This document shows, piece by piece, positions 49,691 through 60,716 of a stretch of 64,000 nt of DNA; positions within the stretch are counted from its first letter, which is position 1, and every line of letters begins with the position of its first letter. The position numbers were made by a program, and so were the translations under genes. Origin of the DNA: Ciona savignyi (Eukaryota; Chordata; Ascidiacea; Phlebobranchia; Cionidae); contig CH001403.1 of NCBI GenBank assembly GCA_000149265.1, forward strand, positions 87,679 through 151,678, given 5' to 3'. The notes under the pieces are model-generated. The model was not told the DNA's origin, did not search any database, and saw only the letters and a list, made by a program, of their open reading frames with translations.

Positions 49691-49992
49691 GTCTTGGAAG
49701 GTGTTGTTTATGTTTATAAACTGATACAGTGAAACACAGTTTAACTGATTGGTTAGACATGCCTGGAGATTCTCCCCAAAGCAGCCACTTAGGTCCGCAT
49801 CCCAGAACATGTTTTAATAATCTTTATCTGGGGAGAAATATATTCCGCTCGAAGATATCGGGATTTGCAACGGTTCTGGGCCGTGTTTGTACCACCCCTT
49901 ATAAAAATGTGTTTTACAAATAGTGGTGGTTAACATGTGATTGAATTTCTCTAGTTTTATCCAGACTTCTTGGTGATTTTTGTCCTGTGATA

Positions 49993-51639
49993 ATGGCTGC
50001 AAATAACTTGAATGAGAAAGAATATAAAAGCGATCACGAGGTCGGTTTACTTGACAATGTAAACAGTTTACGTGAAGAAAGGATACTTTGTGATGTCACA
50101 TTCAATGCGGAAGGTGGAGAAGTATCAGCTCACAGAAGTATTCTTGCCGCGTTTTCCGAATATTACAGAGCCATGTTCACATCCAAGTGCAAAGAAGGCT
50201 GTACAGATGATGGTGTCAAAGTTGATGGAATTACAGCTCTGATACTTAACCTGATCATAAGCTTTATTTACACTGCAAAGATCACAATCAACAGTAAAAC
50301 GGTTTATCAACTGTACGAGGCGGCCGATATGTTGCAAATTAAATATGTGAAAGATTATTGTGTTGGCTTTCTTAAAGACACACTTGAAGTTGGGAACTGT
50401 TTAATTGTTCGGGCATTTGCACAAATGTACAATATTTCTGAGTTGGTGACACATTGTGACAATTTCTTCTTAGACAACTTAGAGTTGGTTTCAAATGGAC
50501 TGGACTTCAAAGAATTGAATCCGGATGAAACTGAAGTTCTTATAAGAATGACAAAGACATCAGATTCTTCAAGTGAAGAGATGATTTTCAGAAGCATCAT
50601 GAATTGGGTTAAACACGATCTTGAAAATCGACAACAATTCTTTGAACGCTTGTTTCAACTGATTGACATCAAGAAATTACCAACTTCCTTCCTTAAAATG
50701 ATTAAAAAAACTGAGTGGACTTGGATGAGAAAATGTGAAACTTTCGTTGATGTGTGCATGTCTGAATTGATCAATCGTAGTGAAAACCAACCAGTAGAGG
50801 GAGCTAGAGCAGTAGTGATTGCATCCCAATTCCTGGTTGTGGGTGGTTTGAATACAAGCAAACTTGTCAGTATTTACGATGTTGTTGGGAAACATTGGAG
50901 AAATATTGTGTCAACCTTGGAGGAAAGATATTGTTCAACCAGTGTAAAGATAAACAACCATGTTTATACGGCTGGTGGTGGTGGATGGTTTGCCACAGAT
51001 TCTGTTGAGCGGTTGGACTTGAAGCAAATTAATGCTGGTTGGTACAAGGTGGCATCTATGAATGAGAATCGAAAGTCCGCAGCATCTGCTGTGTTGAATG
51101 ATCAAATGTTTACTGTGGGAGGCAGAAATGGTGATTATTTATCATCGGCCGAAGTTTACAACCCAGTGGTGGATACATGGACTGATATTGCTCCAATAGA
51201 AACCAAACGAGATGAACATGCTCTTGTTTCATATGATGGTCGTTTATATGCGTTTGGTGGATTTAATGGGAATTATTTAAATTCAATGGAAAGTTTAGAT
51301 CCAAGAATGAGGAAATGGGAAAAGTTAACTTCTATGAAAGAGAACAGACATGTACTGTGTGGTGTTGTTTGCAATGGTGAGATTTATGCCATTGGTGGTG
51401 AAGGACTTGATTCGGTCGAACGATACAATTTTCGAACCAATTCCTGGTTGTCTGCTAGCAGAATGAACTACAAGCGATATGGTGCTTCCGCTTGCGTTGT
51501 GAATGGGAAGATATATGTCGTTGGAAGTGATGGTGAATCCAGCACCTCAGTGGAGGTTTATGATCCAACAATCGATGAATGGAAGATTGAAACCAACATG
51601 GAGATACCAAGAGATGCTTCATCAGTTGTAGCTTTGTAA
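49993..51639 (+). CDS. BTB-BACK-Kelch (KLHL-type) protein, single coding exon
   Basis: An uninterrupted 548-codon frame starting at ATG 49993 (context ataATGG; an in-frame GTG at 49987 is not a start). Order of domains: BTB (about 28-130, ERILCDVTFNAEGGEVSAHR), BACK (about 135-240, EMIFRSIMNWVKHDLENR), then six kelch repeats from about 272 (VGGLNTSKLVSIYD, VGGRNGDYLSSAEVYNP, FGGFNGNYLNSMESLDP, IGGEGLDSVERYN, VGSDGESSTSVEVYDP). Proteins of this layout are usually substrate adaptors for Cullin-3 ubiquitin ligases: BTB and BACK bind CUL3, the kelch propeller binds substrate (family knowledge). Length is typical (about 550-620). No introns in the coding part suggests a retrocopy or an intron-poor lineage; an acceptor-like site (tctctag) near 49953 could precede the first exon. 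It lies between two duplicated Nkx2-2/GBE units. No one-to-one orthologue is claimed. Confidence 0.93.
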   Translation: MAANNLNEKEYKSDHEVGLLDNVNSLREERILCDVTFNAEGGEVSAHRSILAAFSEYYRAMFTSKCKEGCTDDGVKVDGITALILNLIISFIYTAKITINSKTVYQLYEAADMLQIKYVKDYCVGFLKDTLEVGNCLIVRAFAQMYNISELVTHCDNFFLDNLELVSNGLDFKELNPDETEVLIRMTKTSDSSSEEMIFRSIMNWVKHDLENRQQFFERLFQLIDIKKLPTSFLKMIKKTEWTWMRKCETFVDVCMSELINRSENQPVEGARAVVIASQFLVVGGLNTSKLVSIYDVVGKHWRNIVSTLEERYCSTSVKINNHVYTAGGGGWFATDSVERLDLKQINAGWYKVASMNENRKSAASAVLNDQMFTVGGRNGDYLSSAEVYNPVVDTWTDIAPIETKRDEHALVSYDGRLYAFGGFNGNYLNSMESLDPRMRKWEKLTSMKENRHVLCGVVCNGEIYAIGGEGLDSVERYNFRTNSWLSASRMNYKRYGASACVVNGKIYVVGSDGESSTSVEVYDPTIDEWKIETNMEIPRDASSVVAL

Positions 51640-51959
51640 ATTGTAAGCGATATCTACAACCAAGCTACCAAGATTACATTGAAAATAATTCAACTCTTTT
51701 GTTCACAATAACATTCAGATAAACTTACAGGATTTGATATTTCCTGAACATAATTCTTGTTTGGGACAAAATCACCTTAAATGTTGTAGTACACATTACT
51801 CCAATGAAATGTTATAGTAGTGTATTTATTCATATCATTTCAGAATTATCTAATTATGTGGATTCCAATTTAACTATGTTACATGTTAACAACTATATAC
51901 GCCGTACATCACACGGTACCCTGATGGCTTTATTTTACAATAATTTTTACTTATTTATG

Positions 51960-52205
51960 TTTTATATATAATACACTGTAATTTTCATTTTTTAAATTTA
52001 GTCATATATACTGTAATTTTAGACAAAATTATGCTTTATTTAGTAATAAACACTGTAATGTAGCCAAAATTATGCCTTATTTAGTAATATACACTGTAAT
52101 GTTGCCAAAATTATGCCTTATTTAGTAATATACACTGTAATTTATGGTAAATTATGTTTTATTCTGTAATATACACTGTAATTGCTTGTGCTTTATTCAG
52201 TAATG
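51960..52205. repeat. Minisatellite, about 43-bp unit, in the KLHL 3' region
   Basis: Four to five units containing tttagtaatatacactgtaa and ccaaaattatgc. Several units contain AATAAA-like signals, so the KLHL transcript may end here. Confidence 0.9.
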
Positions 52206-52875
52206 CAACTTTATTATTCTTACATTTCTGCTGAGATTCAACTAAAACAATTATTCTGTATAACATGTGTGGTTTATTCAGTAACCCGATGGTGGTCACG
52301 AGATATTCTGATGAACTGTGTGAAAACGCTTCTTTCACATATTGAGGGATGATACACGGGGATAAAGTGGATTATTTTGTCACCACGAACGACAATCACA
52401 TTTTGAGTTATTATTCTGGAACAGCGAGATAAATCATAACATCACATGGGGGACAATGTGAATGAAACAATGAAATAAAGTGGGTTTGAGTGGTTGTACT
52501 ATGCACCACGCATTCTCCTATCCTGGCTTATAAGCAGGGTTGGGCTGATCATAGTTTACTCCATATCAACTTGAATACCAGGGGTGCTGCGGTGTTTAAA
52601 TGCTTGGCCCAATCTCTGTATATTGACCTCGTTTAAGTACCAGCTTTGATTATACGTAATGAGAAGATCCTTGGTTCGATCCTCACTTTGTGCAAGGTTG
52701 TGTTCATTGCATTAATGTCATCATGCTTGTATGCAAAGTATCGTTAAGTTTCTTCCCGAGTTAATCAAACAATACGCTCTAATATTTGCTTCTCGGATCA
52801 CCTCCAATATTGAATCACTTATTCCCATGGACACAATCTACCTTCTTCACCAATGATTCAAACACGGGTGCCGTC

Positions 52876-53150
52876 TAAATACTACAGGACCGCTTGGACC
52901 GCTTGGATCGCTTGGAGCGCTTGGATCACTTAGATTGCTATGAAAAGTAATTCTAACCCTGCCCCAAACACTAATCTCAACCCCAGAACGAACTTTAACC
53001 CCAACCCTAACATTAATATCATGGTTTTGTAATTACCAAGTGTACTAAGCGATCCAAGCGATTCAAGCGCTACATGCGAATCGCAAGCGATTTAAGAGCT
53101 CCGTGCGCTCCAATCGGTCCAAGCGCTCCTGTAGTATTTAGAGGTACCGA
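52876..53150. repeat. Palindromic element built of 9-10-bp AGCGnTCCA repeats
   Basis: The left arm (actacaggaccgcttggacc, then repeats of GCTTGGATC) is mirrored by a right arm of AGCGATCCA-type repeats ending cctgtagtatttagagg. The centre is a C-rich caaccctaac-type stretch. Pieces recur at 53622-53710 and 19771-19820. Confidence 0.75.
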
Positions 53151-53521
53151 AGTATGAGTAGTATGACCCATTTAAAATAGAGAGCAACATAACAATCACA
53201 CACTGTTTCTGGCATATGCATAGCTATCAAATTGTAAGATTGTGCACTGTTACTTGGTAGTAAATACCACGTCAATACAAATATGCAGGCAAAGCAATGC
53301 TTACCCCAAGTATACGGAAGGCTTTTGAGTAAGCCATATTTCCAGGACTCCTTACAGCAGGATTGGACATAACCACAGGCGTAGAACCTACAACATTAGT
53401 CATGGTTGTGATAATCTTCTGCAAAGCGTTAAGTAGATTATTGATTGCCTACACATACTTTAATAAACACGACGGCGCAACCTCTGTTTAAATATGAGAT
53501 AACACGCATATGTGACGAACA

Positions 53522-53621
53522 NNNNNNNNNNNNNNNNNNNNNNNNNNNNNNNNNNNNNNNNNNNNNNNNNNNNNNNNNNNNNNNNNNNNNNNNNNNNNNN
53601 NNNNNNNNNNNNNNNNNNNNN
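53522..53621. other. Assembly gap of 100 N
   Basis: Exactly 100 N, the conventional size for a gap of unknown length. Confidence 0.98.
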
Positions 53622-53710
53622 GGTTTTGTAATTACCAAGTGTACTAAGCGATCCAAGCGATTCAAGCGCTACATGCGGTCCAAGCGGTCCTGTTGTATTT
53701 AGAGGTAACG
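53622..53710. repeat. Second copy of the AGCGnTCCA element end, beside the gap
   Basis: Starts ggttttgtaattaccaagtg and continues tactaagcgatccaagc, nearly identical to 53023-53110, then ends tgttgtatttagagg. Confidence 0.8.
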
Positions 53711-54169
53711 GACATCGTTGTTTAAAACACAAACACAACTAAAATAGAAAACTTACCTCTTTAAAGGAGCCGTCCTGGCGCCATAGAAACACAAACGCAC
53801 CAATCGGAATGCAGAGAATGGATGACGAGACTAAACACCAACCAATCAGATTCGCCCATCAGGGATACTCATAATCTCCAACCTTAAGAGGGCGCCATTG
53901 AGCACAGTAAAACACTAAGATTGCCTGAAACCACAATAATCTCGGTTTGGCTTCATTTTTACATAGCAGCTAATATTAGTTGAAGTTGGAATATACATGT
54001 TTGGATGGTTGCCCTTGTTACACTCGTCACTTCTCTATAGGCAGCTTCTTAAAACATCCAATAAATCAAATGTTTCATTCTGGTTTGTAACTCATTTGAT
54101 AAAAGCCCGAACCGCTGCAGACAGTCGAAAGGTGGATGGATTAACACCAGACGATTAAATTTAAAACAA

Positions 54170-54256
54170 AAATCATATACAACACACTGCACTAACCTGA
54201 CGGTGGGCGCAAGGTGATCTGACGATTGCTCGTGTAGTAACCCCCTTGGTTTTCCC
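54170..54256 (+). repeat. SINE family S1 fragment at the left edge of the duplicated block
   Basis: Body and tail (acacactgcactaacctgac, through cccccttggttttcc), cut exactly where the duplication junction tag cgaataaattatt begins. Confidence 0.75.
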
Positions 54257-54269
54257 GAATAAATTATTA

Positions 54270-55624
54270 GAGTTTTATTCTCAAAGTCGCAAACTTTTGA
54301 GTTAGACCGGAGATTCCGTCATAAAAAATATCTTTCTGCCCCTGAAAGGGAATCGCTGGCTAACATGATTGGATTGACACCGACACAGGTTTGATAATAT
54401 ATTGTAGGTTATTGACTATAGTTGTCTTTCTGTGCTAAACAAAGCAGTTGTTAAGTGACTCAATTGGTTAAACAAAAACTAAAGAATGTCTTCAAATTGT
54501 ACAGCATAATCCTTAGCTCCGTAAACGCAATTGGGCACAAGGTAATTAAAAGTTTATCAGTATTATAAGCTTAAAACGCCCTTCATTGACACAGCCACGC
54601 GTATAGGATTAATATTCCATGCATAATCCACCAATTTATTTGATCAAGGTAATGACGGTAAAGTACCTTATCCCTTAACCCAGAGGTTCTCAAACTGTGC
54701 GTCGCGACGCCCTGGTGCGTCGTTTGAAATCGTGTAGGACGTCGCACGGCCATTGCGTTCGAAACAACACTCATTATAAAAAATATCCACCGCGAATACA
54801 CGAGAAATGAGAGTTTCAAAGATTCTCCCAAGGTTTCACGATCTTTGCAAAAAAAACCAACACGTCACATTAGATTTGAACTATAAATTACAAACGGGCG
54901 AGGACGTGGCTATTGTTTTTTTATTGTGTTTCATTTCTTCATTACGTGTGCGATACCACTAAAATAACTTTGGTACCAATATTTTAATGACTGGTGCGTC
55001 GCAAGTTAAGCAAACTTTTGGAAAGGCGCCGCAACCAAAAAAGTTTGAGAACCACTGCCTTAACCAACCGGGTCATTAGAGCCGCCTGGATAAAATTCAA
55101 TTTACTAGAACTGTATAGTTCTGTCCGCCTTCGTTATACGCAATATGATAACTTTCAACTAAATTTATTCTTTTTAGATCAAGATATGGTTCCAAAACCA
55201 CCGGTACAAGATGAAGCGTGCTCGTATTGACAAAGGGCCTTCGCCGAGTTACGACAATCCTCGACTGCCAGCAACGCGCAGGGTGTCGGTGCCAATATTG
55301 GTGCACGATCGTGGAACCTTTCCTGCGCAGAACTACCCGGGAATCAGTGGAGTCTGCAGCACCCCTGTCAGTCGGCAATGCGCGTTCGAGGCCCCTCCCT
55401 ATGCACCGGGATACATCGAACCCGACCGAATGACGGGATATGCCAAACTCGACCCAATGCAAAATCGAAACTATTTTTCGAGCAATACTTGCATATCAAA
55501 CAACACAAATTACTTTCCCAATCCTTACCCGACGCATATACCAACCCAACATGCGTATGGACCTCATACTATTGATGCTGACGCTAGTAAATACCCACAT
55601 ATTCAACAATATTGGACAACTTAA
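54270..55624 (+). pseudogene. Truncated Nkx2-2 copy B, exon 3 intact
   Basis: Begins at the same homeodomain codon as copies A' and C', preceded by the same junction tag. Exon 2 remainder (54270-54388) is open and keeps its GT donor; exon 3 (55178-55624) keeps its acceptor, the recognition helix [16 protein letters not shown], the NK2-specific domain and the stop. Exon 3 differs from the intact gene by three residues (Thr to Pro, Ser to Asn, Thr to Ala). Missing: promoter, exon 1, the TN motif and the homeodomain N-terminal arm. The intron has gained a hAT MITE. A protein could arise only if transcription starts upstream in foreign sequence. By sequence it is closer to the intact gene than A' and C' are. 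Confidence 0.9.
54681..55057. mobile_element. hAT-type MITE with 8-bp target duplication
   Basis: CAGAGGTTCTCAAACT at the left is inverted as AGTTTGAGAACCACTG at the right. CCTTAACC flanks both sides (54673-54680 and 55058-55065). The equivalent introns of the intact gene and of copies A' and C' lack it. Confidence 0.92.
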
Positions 55625-56798
55625 AACCAAGTATATGTGGTTCTTCTATCCGGGTCTTTGGAACACAGCATCCCTGTTACTCCAATCCTGACTTGGATTC
55701 GAACACAGATTTAATGGGTTAAGCCTGGCCTTGATTGGCCAACTATTCATTTTTCTTTGTCCTCGGCCTAGTTTTGAACCCGCGATTTCTAGTTTTTGAC
55801 ACCTGAAGTGAATTTAAACCAAGGTTTTCCGACCCGGGCCAGTATTTGAACATTGGAAAATAACCCAAGCTTGGATTCAAATAAAAAGCTTGTATCATTG
55901 AAATTATAAATTCCGTTTATGTTTTTCTACACCGTTCACATTCCAAGAAGTTTCATTCATTCGATTTATAAATCGTTAATCTAGGCTATTTGTGCAGTTC
56001 ATCATGCTATGCATTTTTTGTATGTTCCTGTTTTTTTTTAATTCGCTGTTTTATACAAGATTATAAATGATTGTCAACTTATTTGCGACCAATGTAGATC
56101 GTAGTGCCGATATGTCGAATTCAGTAAAAACATTTTTAACTCGGCTGCACTGATATTTATTCGGTGAAACATTATAATAGATTTATTCATATCCAAGGAC
56201 ATTTTATCACGTTTGACTCCGGTATCAAAATCTATTTGTTTTGCCGAAGATTTCTCGCGATTTAACAATTATTACGCAATATAGCTAAAGCAAATCGGCA
56301 AACATACCGTAGTAACACATGGCAACTGCACCGAATATAAAAAAGCCTCTTTTAAATTTGCGTAATTATTGACACATGCAGTTAAACTTAACCTAAAAAG
56401 GAAACCCGCCGATGAATTCTGAACATTTCACAGATCGTTTGAAAGGTTGACACTAACGGTTCATTTTAGAAAAAAAGCCAAAAAAACCCTTTAATAAAAA
56501 AAATTAATTAAAAAAGTCGACACAAAAACACAAAATACCAAAACTACGGTTATTTGAAGTCCAACATACGCAGATTCGAGTTGTAAATAAATCAATGTGA
56601 TGCCCCACTGTGACTCTGCAAAACATGTCACTTAAATGTGCTAAGGGAGTTCTAACAAACTTACTTCCTGCACGCGTGTATTTAATATTATTATTAAAAC
56701 GGTATCTATTGCTGTTGTGATGGGACATAGAAACATAAGACGAAACGTAATGGTTTAAATAACTAACTGCCTGCTTTGTTTTGCTGGCCAATTGTCCG

Positions 56799-57096
56799 AC
56801 CGGTTAGTCTGGCGGTATAGTGCGACGCCTTTCAACCGAAAGGTTGCTGATGCGAAAATGGCCGCTAGCTAGTCGGTTGTGTCCTTGGGCAAGGCACTTA
56901 ACAGAATTTGTCTGAACCCTGCAGATTAATAGGTTCCACCAAAATGAAAAAACGTGTCTATATCATACACAACGCACTGCAATAGGTCCGGTAACCCAAT
57001 GGTGGGCGCTAGGCGATCCGACGATTGCCCGATTGCCCGTTTAACCCCCTTGAACTTCCTTTTCACGGGGATAAACATAAATATCCTCTCCTATTC
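56799..57096 (+). repeat. SINE family S1, full length, inside the duplicated unit
   Basis: Counterpart of 38459-38757, with the same flanks. Confidence 0.9.
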
Positions 57097-57565
57097 TAAT
57101 CGTTGTTTCGCCGGCCGATGCACTAAACAGTTGCTGATCCAACTCATATCAAGTGACTTGATTAGTATCATTCTAGAAACTATGTTGTATTATCTTATGC
57201 ACAAGTGCTTTTACATTTGTCTAGTTTTAATTAAACATTACGGTATAAGCAATGCATTCGTACGGATTCGTGGTGGATATAAGTTATGTTAAGATTAGAT
57301 TTTAAAAATATGTCTGGTGTAATTTCGTACTTGTGCTTATTAAATCATACTAAGGGATAAGCTCATCCAAATTAACAATGGAATTAATGAAGTGCAATGC
57401 CGTAATTAAGTATTTAATAAACTTTAGTTTACATGAACTGCAAGAGATTAAAAGGATTAATCTTGTATTGATTGAAATCCGTTCTATTAAAAGAGATGCC
57501 ACGAAGCAAGGACATCATCATTCGATTCAAGCTTCATTCAAAGCATCTTCAAAGAAAACTTCAAC

Positions 57566-60500
57566 ATGGAAAGCACAAGCTTCAACAACCAAGATATGCA
57601 GCAATGGGGAGTTCCCTCAATTAAGAACCTCTTTAGAGACTATCCTCAACTTCGAATGCACGAAGCTGACATTCGGGAAAGGTAAGATAAGGTTTAAATA
57701 CCTTGAAGATGTAGAACTAATAGATTTCATCTCCGCCAAGATACGGCATGTTTGAGAAAACCAAGATGGCGATTGAGAGGGAGGAAGGACTTGATCGATT
57801 TACTCACGGTTACAAGGACTTTGGAGTGACGATGATGGAAGATGGGAGAGTGCGATGCATGGAGTGGATTCCCAATTCCAGGGCCGTCTATCTTAAAGGA
57901 GAATTCAGTAAGAAATTGCCAAGTTTCACTTATTCAAACCGCTAACAAAAATATTTACAGATAACTGGAATCTTATTCCATATCGTGAAGTTGGGTTTGG
58001 CAAGTGGGAACTCTTTATTCCAGCAAATCGAGATGGGTCGTGCCCGGTTGGTCATTGCAGTGAACTAAAGGTCAGTTTTAACCGACTCTTTTAAATAAAA
58101 GTAGGCAGTGCACGCTAATCGATGGTTCCATAGATCGTTATTGAAACAAAGGACAACCAAACAATTGAACGAATATCTCCATGGGCAAAGTATGTCGTTC
58201 AATGTGACCATAATCAGGGATTCAAGTGGAAGTTCTGGAATCCTCCATCTTCCCAAAGATTTCAGGTGCGATCCTGGTAGGATTACGCAATAGTCGAATC
58301 TCACAAACGATCTTTATTCAGATAACTCACACTCGCCCGCGCAAACCCGATCGACTCCGCATCTACGAAGCTCACATCGGAATCGCATCGGAACGATGTG
58401 AAATTTCCACCTACCGATATTTTCACGTCCAATATCCTCCCTCGCATCCAGGATCAAGGGTACAACTCACTTCTCCTCATGGCTGTAGTCGAGCATTCTT
58501 ACTACCCAAGTTGGGGTTACCAAGTCACCAACTACTTTTCTGCTTCAAGGTAACCATTACAGATTCAGTTTACATAATGCTTCTCCAACACTGATATTGT
58601 TACAGCCGATACGGGACTCCTGAAGAGTTCAAAGAGTTGGTGGACACTGCTCATGGAATGGGGATCTACGTAATGTTGGATGTGATGCATGGAGAAGCTT
58701 CAAAGAATGTTCTAGATGGATTGAACATGTTTGATGGAACTAATGCTTGCTATTTTGATGATGGTCCACAAGGATTTAACAATCAACACGATACAAGAGT
58801 TTTTGATTATAAGAAGTAAGGTTCATATATTTTAACCACTTTAGTAATTCTTTAAATGAACAACTTTGCAGATGGGAAACCCTTCGATTCCTCATGTCAC
58901 AGTTGCGTTATTACGTCAACGAATTTCGTGTTGATGGTTTCAGACTCAATGGATTGTTGACAATGATATTTCATGAACCCTCCAAATATGGTTGGTCATT
59001 TTCACATCCAATAAGGATTCTTATGTCATAAGGTTTTTCCTAGATCAACATCAACTCTGCAGCCGAGACTACCAGCACTACTTCGGTAGGCAAATGCGAA
59101 CTGATGGATTGGCTTATCTGATGTTAATGAATGACATGCTTCATAATTTCTACCCAAATGTGATCACAATTGCAGAGGTACGTTATACCTGAAAATGTAT
59201 TGAAATATACTTTAAAGTTAAACCGAGCTTCGACATCTCAGGATGTTCAAGGAATGCCAGCTCTCAGCAGACCAGTGCGTGAAGGAGGGCTTGGATTTGA
59301 CTACATACTTTGTAAAGATGCAGCAAACGTTTGGGCAAAAGTAAGAATAAATCATTAATTTATAATACTATCCAACCGGTTCTTTGTTTAAACATCCATC
59401 ATTTGTACAGCTGTTCAATGAGATGCGTGATGAAGAGTGGAACATGCATTTCATCCGGCAAATGCTCAAGGAAAATCAAAATGCTGATAAGAAAATCGTT
59501 TTCACTGAGAACCATGAACAGGTTAGATATCTTAGATATCAGTGGTTAGAAAAACATACCAAAAACATTTACTTTTGCGCTAGAACGAAGTTGGTCGCAT
59601 GACACTAAGCCGTAAATTGATTGGGGATTCCCCAATGTCCGTGTCTCAACAAATGACTCCACAATTGGATCGTGGTTTAAGTCTTTACAAGATGAGCCGA
59701 CTATTCACACATGCATTTGCTGGACAAGGATTCCTTAATTTCATTGGTGAGTGAATTCAGTTTACTTCTGAACCAGTATAACCAGTTGGTTGTTTTCAGG
59801 TAATGAATTCGGACATCCAGACTGGGTTGAGCTTCCATCTCCATCAAACAACGACAATTACCAATTCGCTCGAAGACACTTTCATCTGGCTGACAACCAG
59901 CAGATGAGGTACAAATATCTGAACCGATTCGATCGAGCTGTCAACAAAACAGAAGAGAGATTCGGATGGCTCAAATCAAACCAGGTTCGTCATCTTTGCG
60001 CAGATCGACTTTATTTCGATGTTACCGACTTTATCACATAGGCTGTGGTAACACGAACACACGAGGGAGATAAAGTGATGGTGTTCGAACGAGCTGGGCT
60101 TATCTTTGTTTTCAATTTTCATCCAACGAAAAGTTATCCGGATTACAAAATACCAGTTCGACAATGTGGAAGGTATATGATAAAAACTAATATTCTGTGC
60201 AAAAGTTACTGTTGGTGGGCGATCATACAAATTATTGTCATTTCTAGCTACAAGATCTTGTTAGATACGGATGATAATTGCTTCGGTGGGCATAGCAGAA
60301 ACCAAGCTAATACTGAAATCCACTCAAAGAATGAACACTTTGAAAATTCTCCAAACTCAATGATGGTAGGTTGTATATATTATATATCAGGCGTGTTATG
60401 GCAAAATGATTTACTTCTGGTTGAATTTCAGATTTACTTACCATCAAGATCAGGATTGGTGCTGGCTCAGTCCAACCTTGTTGATTGTTACAAACACAGT

Positions 60501-60716
60501 GGTGATAGACGTAGTTCTTACTATGGTACTCAGCGAGACCAATACAAATCAACCTACAGTCGCAATGTGCATTTTAATGATGGTCCACCATTCGGGTATT
60601 CTCACGAAGTCAAAAGAATTCAAGGATCTTATGCCCAGGATAATAACCGAAGATCATACGGCGATGGCAACTCAATGAATCAAGATTCTGGATACAAGAG
60701 TCGCGAACAGTACTGA
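57566..60716 (+). pseudogene. Glycogen-branching-enzyme-like gene, copy B, nearly intact
   Basis: Fifteen exons: 57566-57681, 57741-57907, 57961-58070, 58134-58265, 58322-58549, 58606-58815, 58872-58990, 59044-59177, 59242-59340, 59411-59521, 59584-59746, 59800-59984, 60042-60172, 60248-60365, 60432-60716; 768 codons apart from one extra T in a T-run at 58420-58423 that shifts the frame. Alignment by eye to human GBE1 (702 aa) is continuous. GH13 landmarks are altered: the nucleophile Asp of the DGFRFDG motif is Asn (DGFRLNG, AAT 58948-58950); SHDQ is NHEQ; VVHSHAS is VMHGEAS; the acid/base Glu (TIAE) is kept. A C-terminal tail of about 80 Gly/Ser/Tyr/Arg/Asn-rich residues follows the normal enzyme end. 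Several introns are only 50-60 bases. Poly(A) signal 61042-61047. As read, it would be a pseudoenzyme even without the frameshift. Confidence 0.88.

Larger units (their letters stand above)
53305..53924 (-). pseudogene. C-terminal exons of an SLC6-family neurotransmitter transporter
   Basis: Minus-strand exon 53924-53757 has an AG acceptor and GTAAGT donor and reads VGDYEYP, then WANLIGWCLVSSSILCIPIG and WRQDGSFKE. This is the last membrane helix (TM12) and start of the cytoplasmic tail of sodium/chloride-coupled SLC6 transporters. The Trp-Trp of YPWWA is interrupted: the first Trp codon is TGA, an in-frame stop. A second exon, 53418-53305 (KIITTMTNVVGSTPVVM), continues in phase as part of the tail. 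The 100-base gap lies in the intron between them. The exons for helices 1-11 should lie at higher coordinates, but there the duplicated Nkx2-2/GBE block begins, so the gene is cut off. Substrate cannot be assigned. Confidence 0.7.

Noticed and set aside
58991-59043. Stops within the GBE domain after PSKYG
   Set aside because: The 53-base stretch begins GT and ends TTTTTTCCTAG; splicing it restores the homologous frame, so these are intronic stops.
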